Shown here: positions 23,278 through 36,232 of the stretch, one piece after another | Layout: each line of letters opens with the position of its first letter | Numbering within the stretch: position 1 is the stretch's first letter | Assembly (NCBI RefSeq): GCF_037975245.1 | Contig: NC_092564.1 | Coordinates: 3,061,984 to 3,125,983, forward strand | Direction of reading: 5' to 3' | Source: Apostichopus japonicus | Lineage: Eukaryota; Echinodermata; Holothuroidea; Aspidochirotida; Stichopodidae | DNA length: 64,000 nt | Position numbers and translations under genes: made by a program | Notes under the pieces: generated by a model | The model's database searches: none | What the model was told of the DNA's origin: nothing | What the model saw: the letters and a program-made list of their open reading frames with translations, nothing else

Positions 23278-26131
23278 TTTACTGGCTCATAGAAATGATC
23301 CTCTTGTTCTTTTGAAATTAAGTACCAATCACTACAAATTACGGCTACAATGCTTTTGAAGTAAATTGGACAACCGGTGTTCTGACAATTTTTATGATGT
23401 CATCAACAGCAAAGTTTTGCTTTTTCACACGATATACTGTAATACTGTACGTACACTGCTTACAATACAGTGTTCTTTCTGTAATGTAAACTGTTGAACA
23501 GATCAATCTTCGTTCTCCTCATTCACTCTACTGTCTATAAGCCAATGAGATGGTTTTATTTTCATTTATTTGATGGCAATTGTAGAAAGTAAAGTAGCTT
23601 CCAGCACTTGAAGAATCTATTACATGTGAATCTACATACATGAACAAGTCTGTATTTAATGCAATTACAAAATATATATCGGTCCTACTATGTCATTACC
23701 AATAACAAATACATTAAAAAATGTTCAAATTCATCTGACTGAGAGTTAGAAAGATGAGGGAGCTACAATATTTTCCTTTTAAATACTGTAAGCTTGGCCA
23801 GGGCCTGCACACACATACAGTACTGATTTCGCTTAACTCCCGTTGAAAAAAAATCAACGATCGATAAAAAACGTTGAAAATCGATAAAAAAAGTTGAAAA
23901 TCGGTTAAAAACGAATAATTTCGTTGACAAAATTTAGACTACTGCGGGCATGGGTTGTCAACGAAGTTTCAACGAAAATTCCACGAAAGTTATCGCGATC
24001 AAAAACCGCAAAGGCTATTCTAGACATATCAAGGTTGTGACTTGCGTTGAATCCTTAGTTTAACTACAGCCGTTTTCAGACTCTACCAGAAGTTGTACAG
24101 TAGAGGAATATTACAAATGTTACAAAAGTTTGATTGTAGATAGAGTAAGTTCTTTACTAGGTGTTTGAAAAATGATTTGGCTAGGATAATAAAAACTAGT
24201 CTTGATCGATCGTAATAAGCACATTCTACGACTCTTAAGTTATAGGCTAGTATTAAACTAAGATAAGTTTAGGTTAGCTCACCAAGGAACGCAGCGTCAG
24301 AAAAACTAGAAATAAGAAAAATATCCACAATGAAACAGTCGTAGCTGGATATCAAAGAGATCTTTATTTCCAATAAATTCCTGTGTTACTTGACGTACTA
24401 CAGTACCGTTTACTACAGAACATCACTCACTAAACAAACTTTTCTGAGAGCGCATTCCGTACAAAAAATCTCCCCCAGCTTCAATGCACGCAAAAATAAA
24501 AAAACATCCTGTTATTTTCCCCCTAACCCGTTACTGTAAGTTGCCCGCGAATGCAGATGGACTGCCCTGGTATTTAGGTCGCAGCCTGGGTCTGGGCCAC
24601 CTGCAGTTTGCTGCTAACATGTGTATTCCCTACCCTGGATATCCCCACCACCAAACTTTTTTTGAGAGGCTTAGTCCAATCATAAACCTGGCTTTGTCAA
24701 ATTCACGCCTACCATCTGTTAATTAGCATAGTATTCATCTGAACCTTTGGCTGGCTGCCTCTAGAAGCAAACATTATTTTACCCCTACTGTTCGTAATGG
24801 AATGGATGTTACCTGAAAACCAAATATTCATTCATATTATAAGTAGAACAATCCAGCAGGGATAGAAAGTTTATCTTGAATGAACCAATCAGAAGTCGTG
24901 CTATTAATAAAACTTGAAACACCTGGCCAGCAAGAGAGTTGCAAACAATTGTATCCATGACTACTAAGAAAATAAAGCAGTGACTTGGGGCCCACGTGGG
25001 GTAGAAATCTGTGGAAAATGAATATATTTTCATTGCTTATTTGAGTATTGTATATTGGGAAGAGCTGATCAAACATTAGTAGGGAGGGCTTTCAACTGGC
25101 CTGACGGCTTTCAACTGGCCTGACGGCATGTACATTTAATTTAATGAGAAGGGGGAGTTTTTATGAGTCTCCCGGTATGCGTCACATGAGAAGTAAATGT
25201 TTTTGTTTTTCGGTTTCATCATCGTTTTTCAAGTGGAACAGCTCATAAAATCATATCAAATGAAAATAATACATATTTGAATATCCTTCCTTAGTTTTAC
25301 TAATCAGGAATGTTTAATAAAGCATGCAATGCATCGTTCGAAATAGGTAATTTTAAAGTAGAATTGAAAATGAACGACATAAAACAATATCTGTGAAGCG
25401 TGTGGAGCACAACTTTGAATATTCGTTGTGAAAGAAAACATAGCGAACGATGCTTATTGCGTACAGTAAATAAATTTCGCGGAACTGGTATAGAGAAATT
25501 ACGTACTGCAGCTTACGTCAGAGAAGCTCATAAATGACACAGGTGGATAGAGCGCATCAAAATTCGGTTTAGGAAATCCCTATACAGCCGACAAAAGTCG
25601 ATATCTCCTTCCGTTTTCGAGTTATATGCGATTTTGTGTTTTTGCGATATGGTTTTTAGTATATTTTCATTCAATAAGGTCGTTTTTGTGTGTGTTTAAG
25701 TAAGGGTGTGACCCAACAGATATTTCGCTAACCGTTTCACCGTATCGCCTGCCGGTCGGTTTAACGTTTAAACGCCGTTTCCCGATCGCGGTTTTTTTCG
25801 ACGCACGGTCACTCGACTTTTAATGAAAATAGGACATAATGAGTACAATAATTAAGGTTTTTTCCCCAGCAGGTAGCAATTCAGGCAACAAGACACTCGA
25901 TCAATGTATGTTAATTACTAATTAGGCCCAATAATATTGCGAACCTTTCGTGTAATAATTGCTGAAAAGAATAACACACATGATCAGTATTCGTGGTGTT
26001 CAGAAGTTCAGATCACTGAATTTATATCACTCGGCCTTCGGCAGCATCGTAACTTTTGAAGAAAAAAACAATATATTTGTCTATCTATCACAAGATTTTT
26101 AACAAAAACTCGCCTAAATTAGTAAACTTAC

Positions 26132-26162
26132 CCACCTTTCCTGCTTCCTTATTAAAAGTCAT
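26132..26162 (-). other. Short ATG frame ending at a strong donor (possible micro-exon)
   Basis: On the minus strand ATG ACT TTT AAT AAG GAA GCA GGA AAG GTG G is followed directly by GTAAGT, a near-consensus donor, in phase 1. The phase would suit the candidate exon at 21,125-21,010. It lies inside the 5.55-kb inverted-repeat segment. This is weak evidence and could be chance. Confidence 0.15.
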
Positions 26163-26337
26163 GTTAAGAAAACAAATTACGCACGCACGTGTTGTGCGAT
26201 GGGTTGTATAAATCAAGTTGAAACTGGTTTGAGCAGCCTCCGATTTCATTTTCTTTCTCTTGTGTCACATACATGATACAGTACCTTACATTAGATACAA
26301 AAGTTAATTCAACAACAGCCAAAATTTGTGTCGCAAT

Positions 26338-27892
26338 CAGTGTTCGACTTATGGCCAAAAAATTGCATAGCAACAAATTTCGACAATTGCTATACAATAT
26401 TTTTGTTGCATAGCAGTTCCCCAATATTGAATAGCAGTTTTGAAATTACCACAAAACGGACCAAATGTTGGCGATCAATGTATTAACTAGAAAATGTTTG
26501 TTTATTATGATTATTTATACTAGTGTTGCTACGATAATCGTTTTCAATATCGGTATCGGCCGATATTTGCAATATCGGCAGCATATCGGTATCGGTAAAA
26601 TTTTGCCTAATTGCCGATAACAGCAAACCGATATTGAACTTTTCTTTTTAACAGCAGAGCTACCTGTACTTATTTATACTTGCAATGATTTGTTAATCTG
26701 CCCAAGACGATCCATTTCTTTAGCGTCAGTTAAACTCAGATTCATTTTCGATTAATATCCATGGAAACCTGACTCTCCGTAACATCTAAAAACACGTCTA
26801 CGGCTCGCGAATATAACCAATGACCTTCGTGAACCTTGGCCTACACACAGCATTAGTGCAGCATATATACACTGTACTAACCATTCATTTCCTCAAAGGC
26901 CTCCGTGAAAACCTTGCACATGATGCATACAGTAACTGCACAGTTCAGCAGTGTTGGAAAACCTTGTTCAATTTCCCGCGAACACACTGCCGATTTCCCG
27001 CCGGTGTTCGCATGCCTAGCACGCGTAACGTGCGAGCATAAAGGCGTGGTGTCCAGGGGCCCGTCTTAGGGCTATGGTGGGGTCATGGGGTAGAACCCCT
27101 CGTGGGGATCCTGGGGGCGAAAGCCCCCGAAAACTGTTGTCATTTTTTGCGATGTCTGGCGATGAAAAAATTCGCAGTTGAGGATGCAAAATACTGACAA
27201 CTTTTTTTATTTAAATTGTCACGAAACTGATGGAAATTTTAAAATGACAAGTTAAAGTAGCTATATTATGTTATAAAATGCAAAGAGATTTAATCTGTCT
27301 TTCAATCTTTAAAAAGTGCAACTTACAAAACTTCCGATATTATGAAACAAACAACGTTCAGCAAAGCCCCGTTTCTAGACTGCCTAACAATGAATAGCGT
27401 GCACTATGCGTACATTTTTACAACTGCAGTGTTTAACCCTATACCCAACTACTGTACCACGGTACATGTGCTGCGAATTTGCCCAGGTACCTTCCCAACA
27501 ACTGTGAGCTCATCCCCTGTGTAACACCTGTTTGTTAACATTTTTTTGGCACGTTGCCAGGGAACCTTTTATTTACGTGAGATCCGTAACCGCCGAGGTG
27601 GTTAGGCTATTTGCTTTACACTTAACTATGGTAGGATATTATTTTTTCAGGTTTTTTTTTCGCTATACGGTCAAGTGAATAAGTTGTACATTGAGTATAA
27701 ACTCAATAAATTATAACTTCTACATTGTGATCGACAGTTCGTAAGTTAAGGTTTGAGTGTTTGCTCCCAAATCAGACTAGGAATTTGTATCGCACAAATC
27801 GGCACAATGTGCGATGCTGATTTGGAAACGTCTCGCAAGTTTGTCGTTTTGGATCGCATTTTGCAATGCGATACCGGAAAAATCGAACACTG
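26338..27892. mobile_element. Non-autonomous hAT-type element with perfect 8-bp TSD
   Basis: The left end is CAGTGTTCGACTT and the right end, reverse-complemented, is CAGTGTTCGATTTTTCCGG. An exact 8-bp duplication, GTCGCAAT, lies at 26,330-26,337 and 27,893-27,900. Subterminal motifs recur (tgcatagcaac/tgcatagcag on the left; gcgat/gcattttgcaatgcgat on the right). The interior holds an atcggtatcggccgatattt stretch (26,552-26,571) and a gggggcgaaagcccccgaaa hairpin (27,112-27,131). No transposase frame was seen. Confidence 0.85.
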
Positions 27893-30349
27893 GTCGCAAT
27901 AGGTTAAGTTTTAATCGCGCTGCGCAGTACCATTCATAATTTGCATATAACATCAAAATTTACACTCGGCGTCCAGATGGCGGGAGATGTAACATCATGT
28001 TCAATCTGTTGTGTTGTTCCCATGGTGCGATGAACTTGGGCAAAGTTCAATGACCTACTTATGTTCTGTGACCAATGTCAGTGGGAATTATGTGTGTAAA
28101 ATCTCGGGTTTTTCCATGTGTTATATATATAGAAGTTTTACGTAAGCGGAGCGAATTTTAAGGCGGCTCGTTGATTGTGAGGAAGCACTTATCTAAGCAT
28201 CAATATTTGTGAAAAATATCGTAAGATTTTCATTTTCATTCATTTTCTTTTATGTTTGCCGCAATCCCGCCCGCAATGCATGCACAGCATAATACCATGT
28301 GTGAAAAAAATGGCTGTACACGTGCAGACCTGAGAGAGCAAACTGGCCTTGTGTTGTTAATGTTATGACGGTACTTTCTAGAACGACCATTTGCGTCTTT
28401 TGGGGTCAACATATTTTCACACGGGATTTCAACATGCCATTGATCGATGTACACGGGTGATATATGTCACAAATATTAACTGGGAAAACGAATTGACGAC
28501 ACTATCATGAGCTTATGACTATTGGCCTACTACTTGAGTTATATTGAACACATTATTCATGCCTAAAACATCGTTTTTCTGTTTTTTTATAGATAGTTTA
28601 CATTACTAAGTTCTTCACATATTTTTAAATAATTTTCATGTTTAAAATGTAAACAAAATAGAAAAAATAAAAAGAGAAAACGCCTTTTTGAAAAATGGAA
28701 GCGTCCTCGCAGAATGGGCGGGGCATCTGTATTTTGCTTCAAGTAACATGTTTTCGCTCGGAAACAAAGTTTCATACTTCAACTCTCATAAAAAAAACAA
28801 ATTTACATCTCTTAGAAATAACTATTTTTCGTATTCTGCAAGAAAACCAAGTTTATATGTCCATTCACTGTTATTTAAATGGTTAAACAGAACTTCAACT
28901 TATTTGGAAGGGTGCCTCGTGGTACATAGCTTTGACTGCAACCTCTCTTAATGCCTGGCGAAGTTAAGACTTATGTCACTGTGTTTGGGGTTCACAGTCA
29001 GAAAACGTCCCCCGTCAGTTTAATTACACGTTTCTTTGAGTGTTACTACTCATATAAGCATGAGAATGCTTTCGAAAATATTCCCTCTTTCAAACGACTG
29101 AACTAAAGTCTAACTGATATTAATAAACGAAGTTACGCGTTTTCCGACGTTTCGTGTAACCACAAATTGACCTTCTATTTCGTTTAAAAAAGAATTTCAA
29201 CGTACCGTTGAAAATTCCACGAAGGAAATGACTGAGATAACCAATCGATAAAATTCGATAAAAAACGATAAAAATCGATAAAAATCGCCGAATTTCGATG
29301 AAAAACGAAGAATTTCGGTTATTTTTCTTTCAACGAATTTTAACGGGAGTTAAGCGAAATCAGTACTGTACTGTAGCTTGCTTTACTTCACTGTTCACAC
29401 AAAAGTGTCAGATCAGAATAGGTCATGAGAGTGCTCTAGTAGTGAGAAGACATATGATGTACAGTATGTGAATTCATAGAAATTGAAGTAGAAAGAATGA
29501 CGTCATATACTGGAGCCACACCCATCTAACTTGTGGCCCTTTACTTATAATAATACAAACGCTACATCTTTGACATTTACTAAAGTGATAAAGACATAAA
29601 GTTGACATGAATCAATCGAAATGGTTATACCATGTGCTGCATTTGGGTGACACAAACTTCAAAAATGTGGCAGTGGACTGCAGTTTCACAGGTATATAAT
29701 TCGTAGGAAGCGAGAGTAGAAGCAACTACATAGGAATCAAATTACTATACTAGTGTTATCTGCTCAGCTGCATTGTTATTCACTGGACCTTGAATTTAGT
29801 TAACCTACTGTAGGCCCCTAGACTACTGTAAGGCTGTTCCTTCGAATGTGATATGACTAAAGCCTAACGACAACAATTATCGTCACTTCACTTGACAAAA
29901 AACCGTATCCCTAACGATAGATCCACGTTCCAGAATATCATTGGATGACGGTTATGATGTCCTGGGCTTATCACTAACAATTCAATACTAGGAAAATAGG
30001 CTCAGCCTAACTTCATAAGGCCTATGTAAGTATACTTGCCTTTGGTCTAACTTAGCTTAGCCTAGATCACAACTTAAGACTAGAGCATTCAAGTCTAACA
30101 TTTCAGCCTAACATATCTAGAATTGTACAAATATTCAAACACATCCTCCATTTGCAATATGTTCCCAACACTGTAAATGTGGCTAAAAGGGCAGTGGCAG
30201 TGGAGGCCTAGCCAGTAATCTGAGTATTGAGGTAGGCCAAAGCCTATACTCAGCCTATCCAGGTATGTTCTGAACAGTAACCTTATAGGCTATTTGCTTG
30301 TAACTTTTGCTTGTAACCATGATTTTAAGCCCTAATGATATTCACTAAC

Positions 30350-30409
30350 CACGTTCGGACAAGCTTTGTAGGCAAGACGACACACTCCAGCCACTACTCG
30401 TGCTGACAT
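30350..30409 (-). CDS. Possible first coding exon, mitochondrial-leader-like, gene unknown
   Basis: The minus strand has an ATG (A at -3) opening a 20-codon frame, MSARVVAGVCRL through AYKACPNV. It ends at a plausible donor GTG|GTTAGT in phase 0. The peptide has basic residues, small aliphatic residues and no acidic residue, as a mitochondrial targeting sequence would. It lies outside any recognised repeat. No following exon is certain. It could be the first exon of an unrecognised gene or an alternative first exon feeding phase-0 acceptors further left. A short frame like this can arise by chance, so confidence is low. Confidence 0.3.
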
Positions 30410-30668
30410 CTTATCCTTTGATGACTGTGACTGAATGAAGAGTATGTTGCATCAGCCTTTTTGCACTGTCACTTCTTAAGGTGAGATCTGTTATTCCGCA
30501 TTAACTACTACCCACTTTGCAACATTAACATTTAACTGAGAATTACATGCACAGACTAATATGGATGTATTACACAAAAGTAGGTGTGTGTGGGAAGGGG
30601 TTTGGAGGAGGGAGAGTTGCTTTTCACAGCATTTTCCTGGGACAACTATGACAAAATTTTAGGTAGAG

Positions 30669-32358
30669 CCAGCATTGTTACGAACGCAGGATCTGCATCC
30701 GGGGACGCAATGTTTTGGCCAGGGACGCAAAATCTTCAAATTTGCTTGCGTCCACTTTTTTTTTTTGAGAAACAAACCCCACGTTCACTCTCACAACTAC
30801 AGTAGGTCAACGGAAAACATAATAAAACACATTTTTCAATGAACATCTTTATTTCTTTTCAAAAACCACAACTTCTTCTGACAAGAATCAAAAGTTCTCC
30901 CACTCCTACAGATCATTGAATTTGTTTGAAAATAAATATATCATAACGATCAACAGCAAGGTACAGGGTTACCAAAACTCCATTACCGAGATTTTCATGC
31001 TAAAAATAGACAATGAAGTTTTACCAAAATTCCAGTAATATTATTGGCTAATAGTCCCTACCAATTGTCTGGCAACATTCTTGCATTTGTAATGCTCAAT
31101 GAATGAAGTAAGTTGTTTAACAACAATTACTTACAACTTACTTTCCCCCTGTGTAGAGATAACAAAGTTTGTGGTATAGGCTATAATATCATAAGTTAGG
31201 CCTTGTTGTCTCATATTTTGTTTACGTACATTTTCACAACAATCACTGGTGGTACAAAGATGCACTTGAATTGTTTCTGAGACTATCACGTAATATTTTA
31301 ATCGCACTTTGATCAGAAAATGTTCTGAGTTGAGACAATCTATGAATTTTGTGGGAAGCTTACATCTCTGGTCCAGAAAAGGATATTCCATCTCACAGAA
31401 TGTTTCTTCTCTCTGCATTAAGAGTTGGGAAAATTTTTCCCAATCCGAAAACACTATGAGACACTTTGGTGGTAGAAAAATGAAGGAGGTCACTAGGGTC
31501 AGTGAGGGTGTACAGTGTTAAAAGATTACCAGGGCATACAGTACTAGACACGGTAGAATGCGGTGCTCAGGTTGTGGGGAGACAGGTAAGTGGGGAACGA
31601 AGTAAATTTGCTAATTTAAAATGTGCATTCATACCACAGTAGTTTCTGTTGCAAATTTTTTCGCGGTCCAGTTGACCACGTGCTGCAGTAAATTTTATTT
31701 TGGAGCAACATTCGTGTGTAAACTACTGTACTGTACTTTAGAAGTTCCTTGAACTGATTTTTAATCGACATTGCGTAAAAAGCTATTCACATAGGCCTAC
31801 TGTAATTTTCGTACAGATGATTGTTTGCAAAGAGCACAGGATGAATGTTGGATCAGATTTGGATGATTTGTGTAGTTGAAAATGAAGTTCGAACAGGCCT
31901 ATGTACATGCAGATTAGTACAGTGAACTGTGTGGAATTTAGCGAGATATATGCACACAGTAGGTACAGTGATTTTTGAAGAGTTGGCTGTTGGAAGCGCT
32001 GCAAGGTCAAAGCATGGAGCTACTACAGAGTTGGCGAGTAGGAAAGTAAAAGGGCGGATGAAGGAGGGGGCTGGGGGTAAAAATTGTTTGAAACGGAAGG
32101 GTGGGCGAAAGAAGGAGTGACCGGCCGCCCCTGTCAAACAGCAAAGCTAAGACACTGAGCCATATGCCCTATACATTGTGTATAACATTTACAAAGTATA
32201 GGCAGTGATACTACACTACCCTACTAACAGTAGGTAATACAATGAACGGTGTTCCATCTGGACGCAAGCTTTTTTTTAAGGGACGCAAACTTTTTAGGGG
32301 GCTTGCGTCCCTGGGACAGCCAGGGTCGCAAACTTTTCTTCACTAATAACAATACTGG
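30669..32358. mobile_element. Possible DNA element with GGGACGCAA subterminal repeats
   Basis: The left end CCAGCATTGTTACG and the right end, reverse-complemented, CCAGTATTGTTATT begin alike. Within about 100 bp of each end the motif GGGACGCAA or TTGCGTCC is repeated several times in both orientations, a layout typical of subterminal transposase-binding repeats. No clean target duplication was found (only GAG on both sides). A minus-strand frame of 120 codons (31,493-31,131, with KFSQLLMQREETFCEMEYPF) lies inside; I do not recognise it. Confidence 0.42.
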
Positions 32359-35300
32359 GAGCACTAAAATAATTCAAGCAAGAAAAATTGTTTCCCATCT
32401 GCCTCTCAGATACCGGAAATGACATTTTCCAGACATTAAAGTTGCACAAAACACTCCACTTACTCCAGTCATTAACTCATTATACAGTAGAGGCAATTTT
32501 TTTTTCTTAAGTCAGAAGTATAAACTTTCCACTCTAGTCGCTATTTAACATGTCTCTGTTGTGCAAAGTACACTACTCTTTCACGAGAAAAAAAAGCGGA
32601 GTTAAATCAAATCAAATTCAAAGGCACAATGTATGTATGAATTAAGACGTACAAACGATCTGGCTTTTTGCTGTGCAATGCAAAGCGCCCTCACTTTTTT
32701 GAAGGTTTCACTGCTTAAAGGTAGTCAGTATACAGTAGGCCCAAAATTATAGCACGCTGTAATTGAGCACTACAAGTTTTCAGAAAGTACTTTCCTGGTG
32801 GTCTTTACTCTCCAAATAATTCTCATACATTTTTGAGGAACACACAAGATGACTGAATGTCGCAGTGAGGAAAATTTCCTTGAAGGTTGTAATAAAAACA
32901 GTCTAAGAATTTTGACCAAAGGTGACCATATTTGAATATCTAGCATACTTAGGGCCAATACAGCATACCTTCAAACATTGTCAGCTTTCTTCCTAGTTCA
33001 ATTTCTATGATGTGAATTACATCATTTTTTTTAACATGGCTATGAGGCACATATTTACATTAATGTCATCAGTTTTAATGCCATTTACCTATGAACTATA
33101 TTACAAACATTACTCATAAATATATCATAAAATATATCAAACTTTTCCCTTTTCATTTCAATGATCAAATGATGACTTTGCTATCGCAATGTATCATTTC
33201 CTTGTCAGCATATTTTGCAGCTAGGGAAAAAAACTTGAAAAACAAAAAAAAGTTAAAAGTCATAATCAGCTGCAATTTCATAACTTTGTCCAACAGATTG
33301 ATACCTGGATCAATAACAATTAAATGCACTCGTGCATAATCTTATACACTCGTCATGAAACAAAGTGTGTTTTCATTATCAATGCAACAGCGTAAGTAAC
33401 ATCTCAAGAAAATAAATTCAATACTTAGAGCTCAACTGGTGACACACCAATTGGCAGCAAAATTTGTCATCAAATACACACTCAATTGTACAAACATTCA
33501 CTTATATCCTGGTTTAGTTGAACAATTTTAACAGAACAGAAGCTTCAACTCTGCAGAGAGCAAAGGACACTTATAAATGCTAGGTCACAGGATACAGTAT
33601 ATGCTGTTATTAACCTATCACCTAGGCTGACCTAGCCTACTTGTAGTTACTGTATATGAATCAGGTATGAAGTTATTTTTCCAAATAAGTCTTGAGGATT
33701 ATCTTCATTTCACCACAAAGGATGAGCTAAAGTACCATAGAAGGACATAAATACACACCCTATTGTGCTAAAGTAGTTAAATAAAATCTGGTTCACACGA
33801 AATTACTGGTATTTTGAAATAGTACAACCAACTGCTTTGAGGCTGTTCAGCCAGTTCTAAAAGGAAATTTGGCAGTGAGGAGTGTTAGGATATGATATGG
33901 TAGCCATTTATTGATCTCTAAATCTCTATATATAAGAGGTATATCGAGATGGAGAAATAACACGTACCTCTCAAAATGTGCACAAATACACCACAGAATA
34001 ATAATTAAGGGGTGCATGGGGTGTGAGCTTAGGGCTCTAGCAGGAGATTATTTATCATTCTCCTTCTATTTCTGAATAATCATAATCAAGTATGAATAAT
34101 TAGTCTCATTGGTTGACCATGCAGTTACTACACTAGAGCATTATTGAGTGGTATACAATAAGCAACCAAACAAAATTCAAAAACTAATTTGATGTAATTT
34201 GTTTTGTTTGTTTAATTTATTTTAAACTACTTAAAACAATTGCCTATCAATCATTTAAAGGATTGACAATAAAACCATATAACTCAGTATTCTTAACAAG
34301 TCTGAAAGAGCAAATAGAGCTCTCCTGTCTTCTAGATTAATTGCTTTCTGTATGTAATTTTATGCTGTCCATCAAATAGCTGATGTAATTCAAATTGGAA
34401 ATTGGAGGGGAATTCCCTGCGGTGAAGATATCATCAGAGCAAGCAGAGTGGGTTGTTTAATTTGAGGAAAAGCTCAACCACAAAGTGTGCGAAGGTTTCC
34501 ACCTGTTGATCTTATTTACACTTGATCACCTCTTGAAGAGGAACTAGTGGGAAGCACAGGTCTGTGATGATGTACCTGTATAAGTTGTACGTACTTGGGA
34601 AGGATATACTGTATTCTAAGAATCTGGAACTGTAGGATAGAAGTACATAAGGATATATTTACTCTAATCATTCCCAATATTCCATGACCTCAAGTAGTAT
34701 ACATATTATATAGACGTACATACAGTACATAAGGATAAATTGACCTCAAGTAGTATACAAAGTTTATAGACTTACATACAGTACATAAGGATAAGTACTG
34801 TATTTCTCTAAACATGAATATATTACAAATGTTACGTCTTATACAAATTTTAATGACTTACATGAAATACTCATTTCATTTCAAATATCAATTCAAGGAT
34901 AACCTCACACCTTCCAATGTAACATGTTTCTTACTCTTATTATGATCAAAAGTCATCTTGGTTTTTATCAAGTTCAAGTACAGTACCACCCAAGGCAATG
35001 ACAAAATATTTAATTGTGATGAGTCAACCTATCAATCACATCCAATTGGATGAAAGATTATTTATAGAGAGACCTCACAGTGTGTTTCAAAAGTAACCAA
35101 GCACCCTGAGAATATATACCTGCATCATAATATTTGGATGCGGGTTAACGACCTAAGCATAGGGCTGTAGAGCTCTTAAAGCCTGATTCATGTATTCAAT
35201 CTCTAATAATTTTAATATGATACCATTGTGTACTGTGTAATAAGTAAATAATCACATGACATTTGAAGAGTTCTTGGAAATCAAATCTTCAGACAACATC

Positions 35301-35526
35301 GCATAATTTGTTTGCAAAACAAGCAATCAAGCCGGACATGAACAGTCAGGTGTTTATAATGACACTTCAGTTCATAACCTGTACAATACAGTAGGCAAGG
35401 TATGCTGGACTACTGTACCACTGTGTGCCTGGCACCATTTACTGATAGCATTCTAAGGCAATGTCTGGCTCACCCTCTCACATATATATCCCTTTCATAG
35501 GTGTACGAGACCGTCCGAAAGAAAAT
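32359..35526. other. No gene recognised
   Basis: AT-rich sequence. A diverged pair of about 60 bp, 'gacctcaagtagtatacata' through 'cagtacataaggataa', occurs at 34,688-34,737 and 34,742-34,797. No exon or named element was found. Confidence 0.5.
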
Positions 35527-36232
35527 ATTAACAAATTACTTCGGACAGTCGTTATTAGACATACAGTACTAACAAACTACTCCAGTCATTAATGAGATAT
35601 ATTAACAAATTACTTGTCATTATTAGACATACTAACAAACTACTTCAGTCATCATTAGACATACTAACAAACTACTCCAGTCATTATTAGACATATTAAC
35701 AAACTACTCCAGTCATTATGAGATATATTAACAAATTACTTGTCATTATTAGACATACTAACAAACTACTCCAGTGATTATTAGACATACTAACAAACTA
35801 CTCCAGTCATTATTAGACACACTAACAAACTACTCCAGTCATTATTAGACATATTAACAAACTACTGCAGTCATTATTAGACATATTAAACAACATACTA
35901 CTCCCAGTCAATATTAGACATATATTAACAAACTACTCCTGTCATGTATATTAACAAACTACACCAGTCGTTATTTAGACATGTACTAAAAAACCTCTCC
36001 AGTCATTGTTAGACAAATTAACAAACTGCTCCGTTGATTATTAGACATATTAACAAACATACTACTCCAGTCATTATTATTAGACAATTAACAAACTACT
36101 CAATTAGTTATTGGAGTTAATTGGACATATAAACAAACTATTCCAGTCATAATTAGACATATTAACAAACTACTCCAGTCATTTTTAGACATATTAACAA
36201 AGTACTCCAGTCATTATTAGACATATTAACAA
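35527..36232 (+). repeat. 32-bp minisatellite, about 22 copies
   Basis: The consensus unit is attaacaaactactccagtc followed by attattagacat. Copies on the left and right edges are degenerate, with indels. Two adjacent copies near 35,583 and 35,716 share the variant 'attatgagatat', suggesting that a four-copy block was duplicated. Confidence 0.95.

Larger units (their letters stand above)
23818..29368. mobile_element. 5.55-kb segment bounded by 27-bp perfect inverted repeats and TA
   Basis: The left end starts CAGTACTGATTTCGCTTAAC. The right end, reverse-complemented, starts with the same 27 bases, identical through ...TCCCGTT. TA lies outside each end (23,816-23,817 and 29,369-29,370). Both subterminal zones are rich in aaaatcgataaaaa-type motifs. 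TA target duplication and CAGT ends suggest the Tc1/mariner group, but 5.5 kb is long for that group and no transposase frame was found. It could be one long non-autonomous element or two related MITEs in inverted orientation. It contains a nested hAT-type element (26,338-27,892). Confidence 0.65.
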
